DNA of 64,000 nt from Rhizobium oryzihabitans (lineage in GTDB: Bacteria; Pseudomonadota; Alphaproteobacteria; Rhizobiales; Rhizobiaceae): contig NZ_CP048635.1 in assembly GCF_010669145.1 (NCBI RefSeq), positions 1,744,501 to 1,808,500 on the forward strand, in the 5' to 3' direction. Shown here in pieces: positions 52,110 through 61,268 of the stretch. Each line of letters begins with the position of its first letter. Position 1 is the first letter of the stretch. Below the pieces are notes generated by a model, which saw only the letters and a list, made by a program, of their open reading frames with translations, did no database searches and was not told the DNA's origin. The translations under genes were made by a program, and so were the position numbers.

Positions 52110-54177
52110 TAAACAGGTTATATCCACGACTTTCGCTTCGGCTTACGCGCAGGGCTTTCTTCGTTGTGCCGTTGCGTCACATCTGGTCTCGCCCGCCTCG
52201 CCTTTGGCGAATGCTGCAGCCACAATACCGCTATTGGAGGCAGCGAACGAACAGTCGGTTGGTCTTCTTGTCCTCCCCGAGCTCGGCTTGACCGGTTATT
52301 CGATTGATGATCTTCTGCATCAGCAAACGCTGCTTGATGAGGCGGAAGCAGCTCTCGAATTGCTGCGGAAGCGCACCGAGACGCTTATGCCTCTGATTCT
52401 GGTAGGAATGCCGGTGCGCTGGCAAGGGCACCTTCTTAATTGCGCGGTTGTGCTGCATCGCGGTCGTCTTTTGGGCATCGTCCCTAAAACCTATCTGCCG
52501 AATTATCGCGAATTTTATGAGGCAAGGCACTTCGCATCAGGAGCAATCGTTGAAAGAGGTGCGACAATTGAGCTTTTGGGGGCAACGGTTCCGATCGGTA
52601 CGGACCTCTTGTTTGCTGCGCAGGATATAGAGAATTTCGTGCTGGCGATTGAGATTTGCGAGGACGTCTGGGTGCCGACACCACCTTCGTCCCTAGCTGC
52701 ACTTGCGGGCGCTACTGTTATTGCAAACCTTTCAGCTTCCAATGCAATTATCGGCAAGTCCGCCGAACGTCACGCGTTATGCCGCGTGCAATCCGCTCGC
52801 TGCAATGCCGCATATCTCTATTCCGCGGCAGGATTTGGTGAATCAACCACCGATCTCGCTTGGGACGGCCATGCAATGATCTATGAAGCTGGAACTCTTC
52901 TGGCAGAATCCGAGCGGTTTTCTACAAGCGCCGGCATGATTGTCACGGATATCGACCTTGAACTTCTGGCAGCGGAAAGGTTGCGGAATGGTAGCCTTGT
53001 CGCGAATCGGCGTGACCTTGCACCAAAAGATTATCGGCATATCGGTTTTCATCTTCAGCCCTCCGCAAACGATATTGGCTTGCAGCGGAAAATTGCCCGC
53101 TTTCCTTTCGTTCCAGATGACAAAAGCCAGCTTGATGCTCTCTGCGAGGAAGCTTTTCAGATACAGTCTCAAGGCCTTGCCCGTCGTTTGAAGGCCAGTG
53201 GCATCGAACGCGTGGTTATAGGCGTTTCCGGTGGACTGGATAGTTCTCACGCCCTTCTGGTTGCGCTCCACGCCATGGATTTGTTGAAGCTACCTCGCTC
53301 CAATGTTCTTGCCTGGACTCTCCCAGCTTTCGCGACAACCAACACCACGAAATCAAATGCGTGGCGCTTGATGCGGGCTTTGGGGGTGACAGCTGATGAA
53401 ATCGACGTAGGTCCGGCTTCGATGCAGATGTTGAGAGATATCGGTCATCCTGCCGCCGAAGGTGAAAAAATTTACGATATCACCTTTGAAAATGTTCAGG
53501 CGGGAGCCCGGACCTCGCTTCTTTTCCGGCTGGCAAACCGGCACAACGCAATTGTCCTTGGCACGGGTGATCTCTCCGAGCTTGCTCTCGGATGGGCTAC
53601 ATATGGCGTGGGTGATCACATGAGTCACTACAATGTCAATTGCTCGGTTCCTAAGACTCTTATTCAACATCTTATTCGATGGGTGGCGGCGCGCGGCCTT
53701 TACGGTGAGGAAGCATCCGAAGTTCTTCGGAATATATTGTCGACCGAAATCAGCCCCGAATTGGTGCCAGGTGATGCAGAAGCACCAAGTCAGAAGACTG
53801 AAGATTTCGTGGGGCCCTATGCGCTCCAGGACTTCAATCTCTTTTACACGGTACGATATGGGATGAGGCCGTCCAAGATTGCCTTTCTTGCGTGGTACGC
53901 TTGGAAGGATGTTAAAACGGGTAACTGGCCGTCCGACTTTGCAGATACTGACCGACGAGACTATGATCTGGAGACCATCAGGTCGTGGCTGAGAGTCTTC
54001 ATAAGGCGCTTTTTTCAAACGAGCCAGTTCAAGCGTAGCGCAGTTCCAAATGGTCCGAAAACCAGCTCCGGTGGCTCGTTGTCTCCACGGGGGGACTGGC
54101 GCATGCCTTCGGACGCATCGGCAGATGCCTGGTTACGTGAACTTGACACGGCGCTTGCGCCACTGCCTAAGGGTTAG
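52084..54177 (+). CDS. nadE: Glutamine-dependent NAD(+) synthase
   Basis: Up to 697 residues. The start may be ATG 52084, 52099 or 52102, all inside the end of the previous gene and with weak ribosome sites. The N-terminal nitrilase-type glutaminase has E66, K135 and C192 (LPELGLTGY, VPKTYLPNY, EICEDVW). The C-terminal synthetase has the PP-loop SGGLDSS at 382-388. The length fits the long NadE type rather than the ~560-residue rhizobial form. Amidates deamido-NAD. Last gene of the polysaccharide operon, an unusual place for it. Confidence 0.93.
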   Translation: MQVNTMMRNKQVISTTFASAYAQGFLRCAVASHLVSPASPLANAAATIPLLEAANEQSVGLLVLPELGLTGYSIDDLLHQQTLLDEAEAALELLRKRTETLMPLILVGMPVRWQGHLLNCAVVLHRGRLLGIVPKTYLPNYREFYEARHFASGAIVERGATIELLGATVPIGTDLLFAAQDIENFVLAIEICEDVWVPTPPSSLAALAGATVIANLSASNAIIGKSAERHALCRVQSARCNAAYLYSAAGFGESTTDLAWDGHAMIYEAGTLLAESERFSTSAGMIVTDIDLELLAAERLRNGSLVANRRDLAPKDYRHIGFHLQPSANDIGLQRKIARFPFVPDDKSQLDALCEEAFQIQSQGLARRLKASGIERVVIGVSGGLDSSHALLVALHAMDLLKLPRSNVLAWTLPAFATTNTTKSNAWRLMRALGVTADEIDVGPASMQMLRDIGHPAAEGEKIYDITFENVQAGARTSLLFRLANRHNAIVLGTGDLSELALGWATYGVGDHMSHYNVNCSVPKTLIQHLIRWVAARGLYGEEASEVLRNILSTEISPELVPGDAEAPSQKTEDFVGPYALQDFNLFYTVRYGMRPSKIAFLAWYAWKDVKTGNWPSDFADTDRRDYDLETIRSWLRVFIRRFFQTSQFKRSAVPNGPKTSSGGSLSPRGDWRMPSDASADAWLRELDTALAPLPKG

Positions 54178-54269
54178 AAAGGCGTAGAAGATCGTTCCGC
54201 CAGGGTGCGCTGATTTATCCGGGGAGGGGAAATCCGGATCGCTGCTTTTATCCGCAGCACATCCGCTAG

Positions 54270-55700
54270 TCACTTCCTCTTATAATCATCCTCGATACGG
54301 ATGACGTCGTCCTCGCCAATATACGCACCGGTCTGGATTTCGACCAGTTCGAGAGGGATCTGCCCCTCATTGGCAAGCCGGTGCGGCTGGCCGATCGGAA
54401 TATAGACAGATTGGTTTTCCGTCAGCAGCCGGGTCTCTTCGCCAATCGTCACCGTCGCCGTTCCCTTCACGATGATCCAGTGCTCGGAACGGTGATAGTG
54501 TTTCTGGAAGGAGATGCGGTGGCCGGGATCAACCGTGATGTGGCCGACACGATAACGCTCATCGACATACATATGCTCGATATAACCCCACGGACGATAA
54601 ACACGCTTGTGGCTCTGCGTTCTCGGCGCATGTTCGCCATCCTTCAGCGTCTCCACCAGCCCCTTCACATCCTGTACCCGGTTTTTCGGCACCACCAGAA
54701 CCGCATCCTTGGTGGCCACCACCACCAAGTCCTTCGCGCCCACCACCGTCGTCAGCAATTGCGTGGAATGGATAAGGCAACCCTCGGAATCGATGAAGAC
54801 GCCATCACCTTCGAGCGCATTGTCATTGTCGTGCTTTTCGGCGATTTCCCAGATGGCATCCCAGCTGCCAATATCCGACCAGCGGAAATGGCCGTGCACC
54901 ACTGCCATGCGTTTGGTCTTTTCGATCACCGCATAGTCGATGGAGTTTTTCGGCGAGGCCTCGAAACTTGCCTGATGCAGGCGCACGAAGCCAAGGTCGC
55001 TTTCATACTGCTCGACTGCCTGGGTCACCGCCGCGAGAATCTCCGGTGCGAAGGCCTTGAGTTCGGCGATCATCACGTCGGAGCGGAACAGGAAGTTGCC
55101 GGAGTTCCAGAGATAGCCCTTTTCCAGATAGGAAATCGCAGTCTTCACATCCGGCTTTTCCACGAAGGCATCGACGGTGCTCAAATCTTCTTCGCCATCG
55201 ATCGCCTCACCCGGCTTGATATAGCCGTAGGAGGTGCGCGGCTCGGTCGGCACCAGACCGAAAACGACGATATTGCCCTGATCGGCGGCCTTGGCGCCAA
55301 GCTTCACGGCGTCGGAAAATTTATCGGCATCCAGCACCACATGGTCGGCGGCAAGCGCCAGCACCAGACATCCGGGCTCACGACGTTCAGCCAGCACGGC
55401 GGCGGCGGCCATGGCGGCGGCGCTGTCGCGGCGGGCGGGCTCGAGAACCACAGTTGCCGGCAGGTCGATCTCTTCCGCCTGACGGCGGGCGAAGAAACGG
55501 AAATCCTCGTTGGTGATCACCAGCGGCTCGGAATAAAGCGTCTTGTCACCCACCCGCGTCAGTGTCTGCTGATAGGTCGAAAGATTGCCGACCAGCGGCT
55601 GGAACTGCTTGGGCAACTGATCGCGCGATACCGGCCAAAGCCGCGATCCCGCCCCGCCTGCAAGAAGAACCGGCGTGATCTTTCGAGAATGTGCGTCCAC
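54270..55700 (-). CDS. manC: Mannose-1-phosphate guanylyltransferase / mannose-6-phosphate isomerase (bifunctional)
   Basis: 476 residues. The nucleotidyltransferase signature GGAGSRLWPVSR is at 15-26, EKPD near 180, and a C-terminal cupin PMI-II domain has QKHYHRSEHW and IPIGQPHRL. Makes GDP-mannose from fructose-6-phosphate via mannose-6-phosphate with a phosphomannomutase. GC-rich codon use like the flanks and unlike neighbouring island genes, so it may be an older resident. It follows the ABC exporter on the same strand by 40 bp and feeds the GDP-mannose epimerase. Confidence 0.96.
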   Translation of the reverse strand: MDAHSRKITPVLLAGGAGSRLWPVSRDQLPKQFQPLVGNLSTYQQTLTRVGDKTLYSEPLVITNEDFRFFARRQAEEIDLPATVVLEPARRDSAAAMAAAAVLAERREPGCLVLALAADHVVLDADKFSDAVKLGAKAADQGNIVVFGLVPTEPRTSYGYIKPGEAIDGEEDLSTVDAFVEKPDVKTAISYLEKGYLWNSGNFLFRSDVMIAELKAFAPEILAAVTQAVEQYESDLGFVRLHQASFEASPKNSIDYAVIEKTKRMAVVHGHFRWSDIGSWDAIWEIAEKHDNDNALEGDGVFIDSEGCLIHSTQLLTTVVGAKDLVVVATKDAVLVVPKNRVQDVKGLVETLKDGEHAPRTQSHKRVYRPWGYIEHMYVDERYRVGHITVDPGHRISFQKHYHRSEHWIIVKGTATVTIGEETRLLTENQSVYIPIGQPHRLANEGQIPLELVEIQTGAYIGEDDVIRIEDDYKRK

Positions 55701-55740
55701 AACAAAACCTTTCCAACGCGGCTTTATAAATCTGCTAAAT

Positions 55741-57504
55741 TTAAGCTACATCCGCATCGAACTGAATGCTGTGCAGGCGCTTATAGAGGCCATCCGTCGA
55801 GAGCAATTCTCGGCGACTACCCTGTTCTACAACTTCGCCATTATCCATGACGACGATTTTGTCTGCACGGTTAATAGTGGAAAGGCGATGAGCGATGACA
55901 ATTGATGTCTTGTTGAGCGTGAGGCGCTCCAGAGCATCCCGGACAAGCGCTTCGGACTCGGAATCCAGAGCGCTTGTCGCCTCGTCCAGGATCAAAATAT
56001 CCGCATTTCTAAGCATGGCTCGCGCGATCGCGACGCGCTGCCGCTGGCCACCGGACAGACCAGAGCCGTTTTCACCAAGTTTGGTGTCGTAACCGTCGGG
56101 CATCTTCATGATAAAGTCGTGCGCATTGGCGGCCTTGGCCGCAGCAATGATTTCTTCCTCCGTAGCGTTGTCGCGGCCGACGGAAATATTGTGCTTTACT
56201 GTGCCAGAAAACAGGAAGGTTTCCTGACCCACATAGGATACATGCTCTCGCAAACTCGCAAAGGACACGTCGCGCAAATCCGTGCCGTTGATCTCAACCG
56301 ATCCATTTTGCGGGTCATAGAGGCGCATAATCAGATTTATAATTGTGGATTTACCGCTTCCTGAAGGTCCAACAAGTGCCGTCATCTTGCCCCCTTCGAA
56401 AAGGACACTGACGTCTTTCAAAACCGGCTGCCCGGAAACGTATTCGAAGCCAACGTTTTTCAGCTCCACATCGCCGCTTGCTTTTGGCAGCGGTGCGGCG
56501 TCGCTTTTCTCGCTCAAAGTCAGTGGAGCATCGAGAACCTCAAACATCATACGCACACCGATCATGCCACTTTCGATCTGGACACGCATGCGTGCAAGAC
56601 GCTTTGCAGGTTCATAAGCAAGTAGCAGGGCAGTGATGAAGGCCATCAAATCGCCCGGAGAACCGCCTTTTTCGAGGACTGTATAGCCGGAAACGGCGAT
56701 GACAACCGCAATCGCCAGGCCAGAGAGCGTCTCCATGATCGGGCTTGTCGCCGCTTCAAGTTTCGCTATCCCGTTTGCGCGATGCTCGACATCCGATACC
56801 GCTTTGTCCATGCGTTGGCGCATCAGCTTCTCAAGCGAGAATGCCTTGATAACGCGTACGCCTATGCTGGTCTCCTGTACGACATTGACGATTTCACCCA
56901 ATGAGGCAAGTTCCGCCTCCATGATTTTGCGGACGCGCCGCAGAACAAGGCGAACACTGAGGATCGCAAGAGGACCGATAATCATTGAGATCGCACTCAG
57001 AAGAAAGTTCTGGGCAAACATCACGATTATGAGTCCGATAAGCGAAAAGAGATCGCGGACAAACGACGTTACGATCGTGTCGATGACGCTACGCGCAGCC
57101 TGAGCGTTATAGGTGACTCGAATGAGTAGCTCGGAGGAAGGCATGTTCTGAAAAAAAGAAACCCCCTGTTTCAGAAGCCGGTCGTAAATCTTGCGCTGTT
57201 GCTCCGCTACGATGCTATTACCAGCCTTGCTTAGATAATAGCTCTGCACGAAGGTGGCGAGCCCCTTGACGATGAAGATCGCGGCGACCGCGAACGCAAT
57301 CTCAAGAACGACATCGAAGCCACGCTTCAGGTAAACGCTGTTAACGATATCGCGCATGATCCAGGCGCTAAGGGATGTCGTTGCGGCAACGACAACCATG
57401 GCCGCGATTGCCATGGAGTACCAGCCAACATGCTTCTTGAAGTTCTCTTTGAACAGTCGTACCAGCAGCTTCTTGTCGTTTTGCGACAAAAATGATCCGA
57501 TCAC
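55741..57504 (-). CDS. ABC exporter, MsbA-like (fused membrane and ATPase domains)
   Basis: 587 residues: six helices in residues ~25-320, then an ATPase with Walker A GPSGSGKST at 379-387, LSGGQ at 483-487 and DEAT at 507-510. Half-transporter that works as a homodimer. Members move lipid-linked glycans, lipid A or polysaccharide precursors. Its place among glycosyltransferases, next to manC, suggests export of a lipid-linked glycan or polysaccharide. Confidence 0.92.
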   Translation of the reverse strand: MIGSFLSQNDKKLLVRLFKENFKKHVGWYSMAIAAMVVVAATTSLSAWIMRDIVNSVYLKRGFDVVLEIAFAVAAIFIVKGLATFVQSYYLSKAGNSIVAEQQRKIYDRLLKQGVSFFQNMPSSELLIRVTYNAQAARSVIDTIVTSFVRDLFSLIGLIIVMFAQNFLLSAISMIIGPLAILSVRLVLRRVRKIMEAELASLGEIVNVVQETSIGVRVIKAFSLEKLMRQRMDKAVSDVEHRANGIAKLEAATSPIMETLSGLAIAVVIAVSGYTVLEKGGSPGDLMAFITALLLAYEPAKRLARMRVQIESGMIGVRMMFEVLDAPLTLSEKSDAAPLPKASGDVELKNVGFEYVSGQPVLKDVSVLFEGGKMTALVGPSGSGKSTIINLIMRLYDPQNGSVEINGTDLRDVSFASLREHVSYVGQETFLFSGTVKHNISVGRDNATEEEIIAAAKAANAHDFIMKMPDGYDTKLGENGSGLSGGQRQRVAIARAMLRNADILILDEATSALDSESEALVRDALERLTLNKTSIVIAHRLSTINRADKIVVMDNGEVVEQGSRRELLSTDGLYKRLHSIQFDADVA

Positions 57505-57843
57505 AGCGATATTCCTAATTGGTGCAAAAACTGCAGTTGGCGAGTGTTATCACATCAGGCAAACAAACCCAAATCAGCGGCGTGATGTTTTGTGTAACGC
57601 TCATATATGATGCGCCCAAGTTTCATATTCAGAAAACTCAAAGCTTAACACTGGTTCCAAATGCCGCGGCACGTCTAATCCGAAATTGGTGTAGTGCACT
57701 TAAATGGGTGATCGTTAAGTGTCAATCTCCCTCCGGTGGTGGTGCCCAATGACATGGTTTTGCTGGGTACAAGATATGAGTAGTTCTTGGATTGGTTGTT
57801 GTTGTGAAACATCTAGTTTTGCACAGCCCGAAGGTTCTTGCCG

Positions 57844-57873
57844 TTGACAAGTGCGCTGTTCAAAATCTATATC
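57844..57873 (+). promoter_or_regulatory. Candidate sigma-70 promoter of the GT4 gene
   Basis: TTGACA (57844-57849), then an 18-bp spacer and TATATC (57868-57873). It is the best -35/-10 pair I found in the island and leaves a leader of about 100 bases. Confidence 0.6.
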
Positions 57874-57947
57874 CCAAACTAAGTGGTGGGCGATCGACAA
57901 TGGCGCGGCATATAGGCCCGTAAGCTTTTGCAATCCAATGTTTTTTA

Positions 57948-57965
57948 TGACGGATACTTCCGTCA
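57948..57965 (+). promoter_or_regulatory. Leader hairpin near the ribosome site
   Basis: TGACGGA-tact-TCCGTCA, a perfect 7-bp stem, ends 13 bases before the ATG at 57979 and close to the AGG-rich ribosome site. The T6 run lies before it, not after, so it is not a standard terminator. Confidence 0.45.
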
Positions 57966-57978
57966 GGCAGGACGGTAA

Positions 57979-59250
57979 ATGCCCCAAGTTTTTTTTGATC
58001 TGTCGGAACTGTTCCTGAATTCAGGAGTGAAATTCAAATATTACGGAATTGCAAGAACCGTGATGGAGGTCGCTTATGAGCTGACCGTGGTGGATAAATC
58101 CGTAAGATATGTCATCTATTCACCGTTGCATCGTCGTTTTTTTGAAGTCTTTCCGCGCACGGGTGACGCATCGCCAACAGGTGTTCTTGATCCAAACGTT
58201 CCTTCAAGCGCAACCCCTTTGCGCCTTCGACAGAACCTTTTCGATACGAATTTTCTAAAGTCTCTGTTCTACGGCGTTGTGCGCACAATAGTTGAGCATC
58301 GCAATCGCAAACGGTGGGCAACTATTCCGGCGGGGGCCGTCCGAGAGGTCGACCTGGACGGACAGATTCTGGTCTCGCTAGGGAGGCCGAAAATCATGTC
58401 CGACTACCTCATGGCATTAAACCAACGCGGTGAAAAAGCCATCTTTATTCCGATGCTCCATGATATGATTCCGTTGCATGATTTCACACATCGGAATCAG
58501 TTTTCATTTCCGCGGAATTTCATTCACGATAACAAGGTCGCCATCGCGGCATCCGCACTGATTTTGACAAATTCTGAATTTACGGCGCGGGAGGTAGCGC
58601 ATTTTTCAGATGTTGGCACATTGCCGCCAGTACCCGATGTGGTGGCAGTACCGCTTTGCAACGAGCTTCGTCAGACAGTTGAGCCGATAAACAAGAAGCC
58701 ACCTCAAGATCGCTATCTGCTGGGTGTGGGCATTTATAACGGTCGCAAAAACTTGGAGTGCGTTGTTGAGGCCATGCTGGCATTGCAGAGATCCGGTGTT
58801 ATTCCGCCCGCATTAGTGTTAGCTGGCGCGAGGCGAAAAAGGGTTGAAAAATTTTTAAAGCAGGAAAAGTTCCGGCCAATAGCCGACAAATTTCACTTTG
58901 TGCTTAATCCTAATCAGGCGGAATTACGTTTATTCTACGAGAATGCCTATGGCTTGGTCTTACCGAGTAGGATGGAAGGATGGGGCCTACCGATCAGTGA
59001 GGCTCTATGGTGCGGGACGCCGGCGTTTGCCGCGGATGTACCTGCCTTGCGGGAGGCAGGTGGAACGCTTGCGCTTTACTTCGATCCGGAAAAACCTGAG
59101 GAATTGGCGAGTCTGGTTAGCAAACTCTTGGCGGAGCCGGGTGAATACGCTTCACTGAAAGCGAAGATTGTTGAATTTAAGCCACAAATGCGAACATGGC
59201 GAAACGTTGCGTCAGATATACTTAAGGCAATTCAAGATAGTACAAAATGA
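57979..59250 (+). CDS. Glycosyltransferase, GT4 family
   Basis: 423 residues in the GT-B fold. The N-terminal acceptor domain starts VFFDLSELF and has FIPMLHDMIPLHD. The C-terminal donor domain has VGIYNGRKNLE and SRMEGWGLPISEALWCG, whose two glutamates seven residues apart are the GT4 catalytic/binding pair. No membrane helix, so peripheral at the cytoplasmic face. The N-terminal layout (YGIARTVMEVAYEL) resembles GT4 enzymes of rhizobial capsule and O-chain clusters. Donor unknown; GDP-mannose or a derivative is plausible. Confidence 0.9.
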   Translation: MPQVFFDLSELFLNSGVKFKYYGIARTVMEVAYELTVVDKSVRYVIYSPLHRRFFEVFPRTGDASPTGVLDPNVPSSATPLRLRQNLFDTNFLKSLFYGVVRTIVEHRNRKRWATIPAGAVREVDLDGQILVSLGRPKIMSDYLMALNQRGEKAIFIPMLHDMIPLHDFTHRNQFSFPRNFIHDNKVAIAASALILTNSEFTAREVAHFSDVGTLPPVPDVVAVPLCNELRQTVEPINKKPPQDRYLLGVGIYNGRKNLECVVEAMLALQRSGVIPPALVLAGARRKRVEKFLKQEKFRPIADKFHFVLNPNQAELRLFYENAYGLVLPSRMEGWGLPISEALWCGTPAFAADVPALREAGGTLALYFDPEKPEELASLVSKLLAEPGEYASLKAKIVEFKPQMRTWRNVASDILKAIQDSTK

Positions 59251-59304
59251 GGATGCCGACTTAAGGGCACATCAACATTCTGAGCGTGATAGTGTCACTG
59301 TAAT

Positions 59305-60201
59305 TTAAACCCGCTTGTGCGGCCTGATCAACGTCCTCAGTTCCACCAGCCGCTCCAGAGTCTCGAGGCTTCGCTCGGGGCAGGCGGCGGAGAGGGCCAG
59401 GGCCATGGTCTCCATGGCAATGAAGGTTGGGGCGTGGAGCGCGACCCCTTCCGTTTTGGCGCGGGGCAGGAACAGGCAGGCGTTGGCGTGTTTTTTGAGC
59501 ACGCTGTCTTCCTGGCCAAGCAGCATGATGATCGGGATGTCGAGGCGGCCAGCCTCGGCTATGGCGGTCTGGGCCTCGCGGTGGGCGCGACCGTGCAGGA
59601 GCATGATGAGGACGTGGCCGTTTTCAAGCTCGAGTAACTGTTCGGCAAGCGCGATGCCGGTGGCGTTGAGCGCATAGGAATGGACGCCCGAGCGTTGGAA
59701 CAGTCTTGCCGCATAGGTGGCGATGATGCCGGAGGCGCCGATGCCGAGCACGCCGATGCCGCGCGCTTGTGAGAGAAGCCGTACGGCTGCCGCCATGGCT
59801 TCGCGGTTTTCAGCGCTTGAAAGCATCTCCAGCGTGTTCTTCTGATTGTCGAGCACGAAATCTATCGCCGCATCGCAGTTGCCGGATATGGATTTTGTTG
59901 TCGCCGCCATTTTTTCGACGGGCGAATCCGTCACGCCCAGATAGGCCTCCAGCGTTTCCTTGAGATCGACCAGCCCCTGAAAGCCGAGCGCCTGTATGGC
60001 GCGGATGACGGTCGCATCGGATGTATTGGTCTCGAAGCCGATTTCCAGCGCCGATTTGGCGAGAACGGCATGGCGGTGGCCGTCAATATATTCGGCAACG
60101 GCAAGCAGGCCCGGCGACAGGCGGTCGCGGCGCTTGCGCAGTTGCTCTCCGAAACGGTCGGTGCGCCGAAGCCTTGATGTATGCGTTTCGCCAGCCGGCA
60201 T
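59305..60201 (-). CDS. MurR/RpiR-family transcriptional regulator
   Basis: 298 residues from the ATG at 60199-60201 (GGAAG upstream); a GTG at 60240 is in frame. N-terminal RpiR helix-turn-helix (about 25-80: ALEIGFETNTSDATVIRAIQ) and a C-terminal SIS phosphosugar-binding domain (GIGVLGIGASGIIATYAARL, about 130-150). Such regulators sense sugar phosphates. No sugar catabolic gene is adjacent; it is followed on the same strand side by the iron importer genes, whose control it may or may not share. Confidence 0.9.
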   Translation of the reverse strand: MPAGETHTSRLRRTDRFGEQLRKRRDRLSPGLLAVAEYIDGHRHAVLAKSALEIGFETNTSDATVIRAIQALGFQGLVDLKETLEAYLGVTDSPVEKMAATTKSISGNCDAAIDFVLDNQKNTLEMLSSAENREAMAAAVRLLSQARGIGVLGIGASGIIATYAARLFQRSGVHSYALNATGIALAEQLLELENGHVLIMLLHGRAHREAQTAIAEAGRLDIPIIMLLGQEDSVLKKHANACLFLPRAKTEGVALHAPTFIAMETMALALSAACPERSLETLERLVELRTLIRPHKRV

Positions 60202-60298
60202 GAATTCTTCCGTGAAGCTGAGTTTTCTACTCTTCTTCACGAATTAGCAGCGCGCCAAGCCGGGAGGCAAGCGCTTTTGTCCGTAGCGGTCGTAGCCG

Positions 60299-61261
60299 TC
60301 ACTTTTCGTGCGCTGGCCGCACCGTCAAATGCGACTGGACGGCGGAGACCATGAGGCTGAGCGCGGCATAGGAGTTGGAAATCGCTTCCTCGCGCGGCAG
60401 GAGGATGTACCGACCGTTGCGGCAGGCCTGAAGAAAATTGCAGAAGCCCGGCATCACGGCTTCCATCATGTCGATTTCCGCCTGCGGCGACGCGCCGGTA
60501 TCGGAGCGATAGGGATCGAAGATGATATCGGCATCGAGTTCCGGCAGCCGTTCGGCGCTGATCTCGATACGGTCGCCATCCGGAATGGCGTCGATGATGG
60601 CGGGGAAACGAAACCCCGCATCCCGCAGCACGCGCCCGAGCGCGCGATAGGTGTGGTAGACGCTGATCTTGCCGTTGAGCGGCTGGAACACCGAAACCGT
60701 GATGGCGCCTGTATCGACCGATGCCTTCAGCGCCTCGATCTGCGCCCGGTAACGACGGTCCAGCACGGCCAGCCGCTCCTGCGTGCCGGTGAGTTCCGCC
60801 AGTACTTTGTAAATATGCGGTGCGCCGTCCTTGGTATTGTCGATGGCGACGGTGGGGGCGATCTGCACCAGTTTTTCAACGGGGGTGGGGCGATCGGGTT
60901 CGGTCAGTATGAGATCGGGCTTGAGGGCGATAATCGCCTCCAGATCGGCATTGATGGAGCCGATATAGGCGATGTCGCTATTGTCGAAATCAACACCGGT
61001 CAGAATGGCGCTGGAGCGCAGATAGGGTTTGCCGTCCGCTCCCATGCGGCCGTGGCTGCCCACCGGCGTCACGCCTAGCTCGATCAGCGGAATGGTGAGG
61101 TCGATATCGTGCAGCGTCACGATGCGCTTCGGCTTTGCCGGAATGGAAACGCTGCGGCCGAGGTCGTCGGTAAAGCTTCGGCTGGTCTCTTCGGCCTGGG
61201 CCGTGGCTGTAACGAGGAGAAAAGCGGCGGCCGGGAGAAGGGCGAGAAGTGTTTTGCGCAT
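60299..61261 (-). CDS. Ferric-siderophore-type ABC transporter substrate-binding protein (FepB-like)
   Basis: 320 residues from the ATG at 61259-61261; the frame is open upstream only within the permease gene. Signal peptide ends AQA/E. Type III periplasmic binding protein with the start of the mature domain SFTDDLGRSVSIPAKPKRIV and NSDIAYIGSINADLEAIIALKPDLIL, which is typical for iron-siderophore or heme receptors. Last gene of the importer operon. Confidence 0.9.
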   Translation of the reverse strand: MRKTLLALLPAAAFLLVTATAQAEETSRSFTDDLGRSVSIPAKPKRIVTLHDIDLTIPLIELGVTPVGSHGRMGADGKPYLRSSAILTGVDFDNSDIAYIGSINADLEAIIALKPDLILTEPDRPTPVEKLVQIAPTVAIDNTKDGAPHIYKVLAELTGTQERLAVLDRRYRAQIEALKASVDTGAITVSVFQPLNGKISVYHTYRALGRVLRDAGFRFPAIIDAIPDGDRIEISAERLPELDADIIFDPYRSDTGASPQAEIDMMEAVMPGFCNFLQACRNGRYILLPREEAISNSYAALSLMVSAVQSHLTVRPAHEK

Positions 61262-61268
61262 GGGGGAC

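Larger units (their letters stand above)
57505..57978. other. Intergenic region between divergent exporter and glycosyltransferase
   Basis: 474 bp, A/T-rich, without a convincing gene; a 90-codon minus-strand frame (57715-57987) has no domain or ribosome site. It holds a promoter and a hairpin for the downstream gene, listed separately. Confidence 0.6.

Noticed and set aside
54381..55850. 489-codon plus-strand frame opposite manC
   Set aside because: Composition is a mirror of manC, whose nucleotidyltransferase and cupin motifs are intact.
57715..57987. 90-codon minus-strand frame upstream of the GT4 gene as a small protein
   Set aside because: No ribosome site and no protein-like pattern, and it overlaps the promoter and leader hairpin of the GT4 gene.
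36930..59300. Mobile element or integrase bounding the polysaccharide island
   Set aside because: No transposase, integrase, tRNA end or flanking direct repeat could be found by reading the edges.
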